DNA of 64,000 bases, taken from contig RCTD01000008.1 of NCBI GenBank assembly GCA_014898415.1, positions 124,001-188,000 on the forward strand, written 5' to 3'. A program made the position numbers and the translations under genes. Positions 58,701-64,000 of this stretch are shown here, in pieces. How positions within the stretch are numbered: the first letter of the stretch is position 1; each line of letters starts with the position of its first letter. A model generated the notes under the pieces. That model was not told the origin of the DNA, searched no databases, and was given only the letters and a program-made list of their open reading frames with translations. The stretch is from Stromatinia cepivora (Eukaryota; Ascomycota; Leotiomycetes; Helotiales; Sclerotiniaceae).

Positions 58701-61700
58701 AATTACCTTACCAATTATCGTCATGTTGGTGTTATTCAAGAAACAGTTGGAAAGAAAAGTACGATGCGATGCGGGTAGTATGTGGATAAAGAGATTCATG
58801 CAGCGGAAATCTTATTCAAATGTGAAGAATACCAATACTGGTATAGTATACCAAATTTCGACCAACTTTGCCACCAACAAATTCAACACCAATATATACT
58901 GCACTGCAAGGCACCCGTGAGATACCCACCCATTATTCAATACCCTACCGATCGTAGAGTTCCCGCAATGATCATTAATCAATATTTGATTTCCCATGCA
59001 GGGTGTGTATGTATGATTAAAGCAAGTGAAGTCTAGTTCCGCGCTTTTGTGATGAATGAACAACGCAACAAATGAATGATAAACAAATGACTCTTTTGAT
59101 GAACATGAAAACTAAGTTACACCCGGACTCAAAACCTTGGTAACTGGTTGAACCCGTATATGATATAAGACGGAGAAACTCTAGTGAGAGAATACGATGC
59201 TATATCATATTGAACACATAAGCGGACTTCGCCCTCTTTCCAATCCATCATCTCAATCAAATTCAGCATATAACACAAGACCTGTCAGTTTTTATAGCCG
59301 CTTCAGCCTTTAAAATTCCTATTCCTGGATATATTGTAAGAGTAAGCTCTATCATGTGATGTGATGAAATGTGATATGCTCATGTATGCTCACTGTAACC
59401 TCATGACCCAATCCAAAACTCACCGCTCGCGTAAGCAATGAAATGAAATTCCATGTACCCATGTATAGATTACTGTTCCTCGTACCTCATGTTTGCCCCT
59501 TCCACTTAATGGGACTCTCACTTCGCCCACGGTATTCGAGCCCGCATTCGCACCGTTTACTCTTATTATCAACCAAGTTCGATTTCACGTATTAGAATGA
59601 ACTTACATCGACCTAAGGTACAAGTCATCAATTTGAAAATATAATATAATCGTATTGTGTCTTCTTGCTTGCTTTGTTTGTGTCACATCTCAGCACATCT
59701 CTAGCCTTCAACGACCCCTCCTTCTAGACCATCCTACATAACCGAGGGAAAAGAAAAATGCACACATAAGGCACATGAAAATCCCTTCAACGCAGCGTGG
59801 CAATAAGACCCGAACAACCCTGTTAACCCAACCAAACTGACCGACCGTTGATATTCCCATCCCATGATCAGAATTTCACTCCACTCTTTTCCGCATTTAG
59901 GTAAGTTGACAAATTGAAGAAATGTGAGATGTCATATTTAGGATACCCTGTTGATCGGTTCAATGCCCGAGACCGTTTTGATCGGTGGGCCGTAAATGCT
60001 CTATCATGCCGACTTGCTTTGAGTCCGAGGGCTGGAATTGTGTTGTAATCTTTATCTATCGGTTCGTGAGATGAACATGGACAACCGGATTGTGGTTTTG
60101 GGTAAGTCAGAATGCAATGCATCTTTGTGTAAACATCCTTCGTCTACTAATTGTAAAGTAATGAAAAGATTTCCACACCTTACTCCGTATTCCAACATCG
60201 GAGTTTCAATCCCATCTTTTCGTCCTAATTTAGAACTCGCCGGTGCATACCCAAAAAGATCCCAGCCTGCCAGCCAAGCACTCGCTCGCCTCTTCCCTCC
60301 CGCGATTAATTCCCGTCCGCCATGGAGATACGTCGATGCAACATTAGCCAGCATGCTTCGCATGCCTTCCACTTGCCAAATACGGTATCTTGCATCTTCA
60401 CTCCTGGCTCATACAGTAGTATAAAGCATAAGAGTCAGTCCCTGACCAGGTATGTGAACAAAGTCCTACGTAGGACTTGATTCATATCTTCACAGTCAGA
60501 TGATGCGATTACTTACCAACATATGCACGTATGTTCAAGGTATGGCCCCATGTATGGTATCCAGCCGGGAATATTGTGGTGGAAACCTGTAGCGTGTACT
60601 TCGTATGCCATTCAATCTTTATGGTTCTGCAACATACACAATGTCGACTCATACATACATGATACATTGCTTAAATTGGCCGCAAACACACTGATCTAAG
60701 GTATTGAAAAATATAGTTCATTTGTTTTGCTGATGATGGGGAAGGAGGCAAGTGAATGATTGAAATAGAAAATAATCCAAATAACGACGAGTAGATTGTC
60801 AAAACCAAGTTGTGAATCAGCGTACGTGGGCGCGGAGTTTGAAATACTCCCGTAAATATTTGAACCCCACAAAGCCACGAGCCAGGTCAACGCCCGTACA
60901 ATACTTACCCATGTATCATTGCCCAACATGCTTGGATCCGATAAATATAGCCGAAAGAGCCGAAAGGGATAAAGATATATCACTGCACAGATTTGCAGAA
61001 ACAAATAGCACTTTCTTTTGGGCTTGAAAATTGCAAAAGAGCACATGGACCGGTAGTGCTTACTATTTGTGACGTCCGTACAGTGTACAGAAATCTGTAC
61101 TAGTACGGTAGCATTATGTGTTGGTCGTAGGGCTTGTGCTGCGGGAATGAGGCGCAACAATCAAGCTGGTGTAGCAGCAAAGAGAGAGCACAGAGTGCTG
61201 TACCTAACTAGGTATTCTCAACGATTATCTGTATCTCTTGAAAGGAGGAACGGGCTGCTCCAAGCGTGCAAATCGTTTCGGAAAATATTTGATGTGGATG
61301 ATTGCCGGATTGTTTGAATTAGATTTAGATTGAAATACTGTCTGATATGCAAATATTTCAGCGGTGTGCAAGTAGACCAGTGTTTGACTCGGACGGAAAG
61401 TTCCAATCAGCAACCTTGCTGACTTCTGCATTGCCTTCCAACTTTTCCATCGCTGGTGTCCGTCAAAGACAGGGAAATCCTTGATGTGATTGAATGTAGC
61501 TTTAGATGATGCGTCAATTTCTTATCCAATCTCGGATGAGAATGAAGGTTTCTTCATGAAAAATAGGTGTTGTACAAGAACCCGATTGTTTTAATGATTT
61601 AACACCATACAACGGTAAGACTTTTGGTTGGATTAACCGTGTTATTAATACACGATGTAACTGAATTAGTTTTTCTGCTCGGCCCGCTGCAGGACGGTTT

Positions 61701-64000
61701 TCGCCTTTCTCACTCACCGTATGCCCCATAATCTAAGCCTAGCTCAGGAGTACCTGCCTAATCAACAAATCTTTTGTTATTTATGTATTGATGCATCAGC
61801 AAATAGCCCTATTCAGATTCCTCCTTATATCTATTAATATTCGCCCTATACGGAGGTACTGGCTCACTTCCCAGTGCCATTCAGCTAGCAACTAGTCTAT
61901 AAACTAGTCGGCATGGTTACCCCAGTATGGCCCTTGCCGATCCTTCAGCTACTCACATACGTACGGAGTACTTTAGTATAGTACGATATAGGAGGTGGAG
62001 CAGATTGAGAACAATCTGTTTTGTTTCTTAGTATGCTTTCAGAACCTCTAACTAGCATTTTGTCTTCCAGTATTTTGAGAAAGGACGATTGGTAAATATA
62101 TGTGAGTATAGAACTAGACTGGGTAGACCTGATACATCATTTATCCAGCAAACCTCAAGCCTCGTAGCGAAAGGTGTGGGAGCAAGGGTCTGAATAACCT
62201 CCGTACATAGGCAAATTACCTTTAATTGTAGGAAATTTATATAACTAGATGGAGAGAAAACCGCAACCGTCAATAAGTGCAGGAACTGCACGGCTCAGTC
62301 TGACATTTTTTTGCATACTGCCTTGCAAACCCTGATTGACCCATAACAAATTAATGATTTTTTGATTCGTTGCCTGCAACACCCCCATGATCCATGTGAG
62401 TATGCAATGCGAGGGTGACCTCGTTCCGCGCCGCTTTCGCGGGCGGGAATGCACCCACCATATTTGCAGTTTTAGAAACAAGACTAACGGATGCCCGCAT
62501 GAACAGAAAGTAATGTGACCTTCAGATGTAGTTAGCGGTAAAGCGTCAAGCCAATGAGTGATAATAGATGGTGTAAGAATCAAGAACGACAAAAATAAAA
62601 ATAAAAGCGCTTTGATGGTCAATGCAAGATGTGTTGTCGATAGTGGCACAGGATAGATGTTTGGTCCGTTGATAACTTGATAGGAGTGGCACTCTGCAGC
62701 CCCTAGTAAAGAGGGAAGTCATCAGATGTGGAGATTGGTGAAGAATGGACACCACATACTTTTTGGCAAGTTTCAAGGATTTTCCATTGTTCGTTCATTG
62801 CTAGTGTCCCGAATGTATGGTCACCCTTGGCTTATTCGGCGATTGAGCCGACTTTTGGCTTTCCGTCGCTGCCGTATGCTCTCAAGAAGGTCAAGTCCGA
62901 ATGCTTGAAACTTGGCGTTACCGTGTCATTACTTTTTTTGCTGACAATGCGTTATATTCAAGCTCAAAACATCTTTCTCGTCTGATGTTGTTAAGTCTCT
63001 CAAAACAATGGAGTTTTCTCCGCATTAAATTCCCAAAATAAGTCATTGATCATGTGGTGTTCCTATAAAAACTATATAATTAATATGTTTGACTTCGCCG
63101 ACCTATATTTAAAAAAAAAATTCATCCTAAACACTCCAGTGGAAACACTAAATTGTCTCGGTGACATCCAGGAATGCTTGGTAGAACAATTGAGAGATCT
63201 CGCTTGAAATATCCTCAGAATTCTCAAGGAACAAATAGAAGAAGCTAAACAATATTATTAATTTCCCCTTTTCTCTTTTCATCGTCAACAGCGGCTATTT
63301 ATTTCCACAAAAACCTGATTCAAGAATCCCATGAACCAGGGGTTTGGGTGATCACATCTCGGGTCGTCCCATACGTAGGAAGCCGACCCGGGCTGAAAAG
63401 AGTCGTATTCTACTACACACAATGACCAACACTATAATTTTAATTGATGTTACAACAATGGGGTCCCTACATAGTAATGTGTTGATTGTTGTTTTGTTTG
63501 CACATTGTTGATCTCCGAATTTCTCTTCCGATGAAACCTCAAGAACAGCCTAATTTGAGAAATTCAATTATTCCAACCATACACATCTCGAATACGAATA
63601 ATTTCGGACATCTTTCTTCCTCTCTTTCTTCATTTCTCTACCTTCTCTTCTTCACTTTTCCATTTTTTATTTCGGAAGATTATGTGCGGAGTCCTCTTAA
63701 TTATTTGGACGTTGGAATTTAGAACGGACCCCTTCATCATTTCGCGTACGGTAAGCTAAACTACGGGATTCCCGTCTTCCCGCAATAGGCGATCTTTCGT
63801 CTGCATAAGCTTAACTCGATATTTATTGCAATTAGAAACTACTGTAGGTTTATATATTTAGTACATCTTCATTTTAATAAATATTCACATGAAGGTCAGA
63901 AGATACGGGGGTGTGAGTGATATAGGTGAGGGTAAAGTGGGAGACAACAATGTAGAGTAAGGTAAGGTATACAAAATGACATCAGATAAATATACCCCTT
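55731..64000. other. Gene-poor region, no convincing gene
   Basis: Open frames here are short and mostly start at non-ATG codons. ATG-led ones (57929-58162, 77 codons; 60071-60424, 117 codons) show no domains. A minus-strand frame at 60696-61160 is hydrophobic but lacks family features. No tRNA, transposon end or CRISPR-like array was found. Composition is unlike the RIP-damaged nest, so this is not simply old transposon. Confidence 0.45.

Overview
The window looks like nuclear DNA of a filamentous ascomycete (Pezizomycotina). Genes are split by short GT-AG introns of about 45-60 bases with CTAAC/CTGAC-like branch sites. Typical fungal families are present: UstYa/DUF3328, a PTH11-like rhodopsin-domain protein, NACHT-ankyrin, NIMA kinase and cryptochrome-DASH. 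Transposons are AT-rich and riddled with C-to-T/G-to-A changes, the mark of repeat-induced point mutation (RIP). A leotiomycete such as a Sclerotiniaceae member would fit, but the sequence alone does not prove it.

Layout. 1-319 is the 3' end of a cellobiose-dehydrogenase-like GMC oxidoreductase. 1535-2047 encodes a small secreted Gly-rich repeat protein. 3410-5069 (minus) is a decayed SRPK-like kinase that has lost catalytic motifs. 6881-7840 (minus) is a membrane-anchored hotdog thioesterase. 7938-17243 is a nested transposon: a pogo-type DNA element with 42-bp inverted repeats and TA target duplication, whose transposase is split by a full-length Ty1/copia retrotransposon at 9758-16872 with LTRs and a perfect 5-bp target duplication. 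17717-25135 holds two UstYa-family genes (one truncated), a damaged PTH11-like gene and a frameshifted cytochrome P450, possibly a decayed secondary-metabolite cluster. 26427-27177 (minus) is a GNAT acetyltransferase.

28105-30054 (minus, ankyrin plus two BTB domains) and 30509-32852 (plus, NIMA-type kinase) are divergent and share a promoter region of about 450 bp. 34859-36965 (minus) is a cryptochrome-DASH with a C-terminal RGG tail. A repeat-rich, gene-poor stretch follows. 42028-42994 is an unrecognised gene broken by two in-frame stops. 44000-45646 (minus) is an MFS sugar transporter. 47305-54573 (minus) is a giant NACHT-ankyrin (NLR-like) gene with one frameshift inside the conserved NACHT region. 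The last 9 kb have no convincing conserved gene.

Housekeeping and regulatory genes (BTB/ankyrin, NIMA kinase, cry-DASH, MFS, GNAT, thioesterase) appear intact. The accessory genes around the transposon nest and the NLR-like gene carry frameshifts, stops or missing exons. All exon boundaries come from reading the sequence by eye, with phase checks; they are not supported by transcripts.
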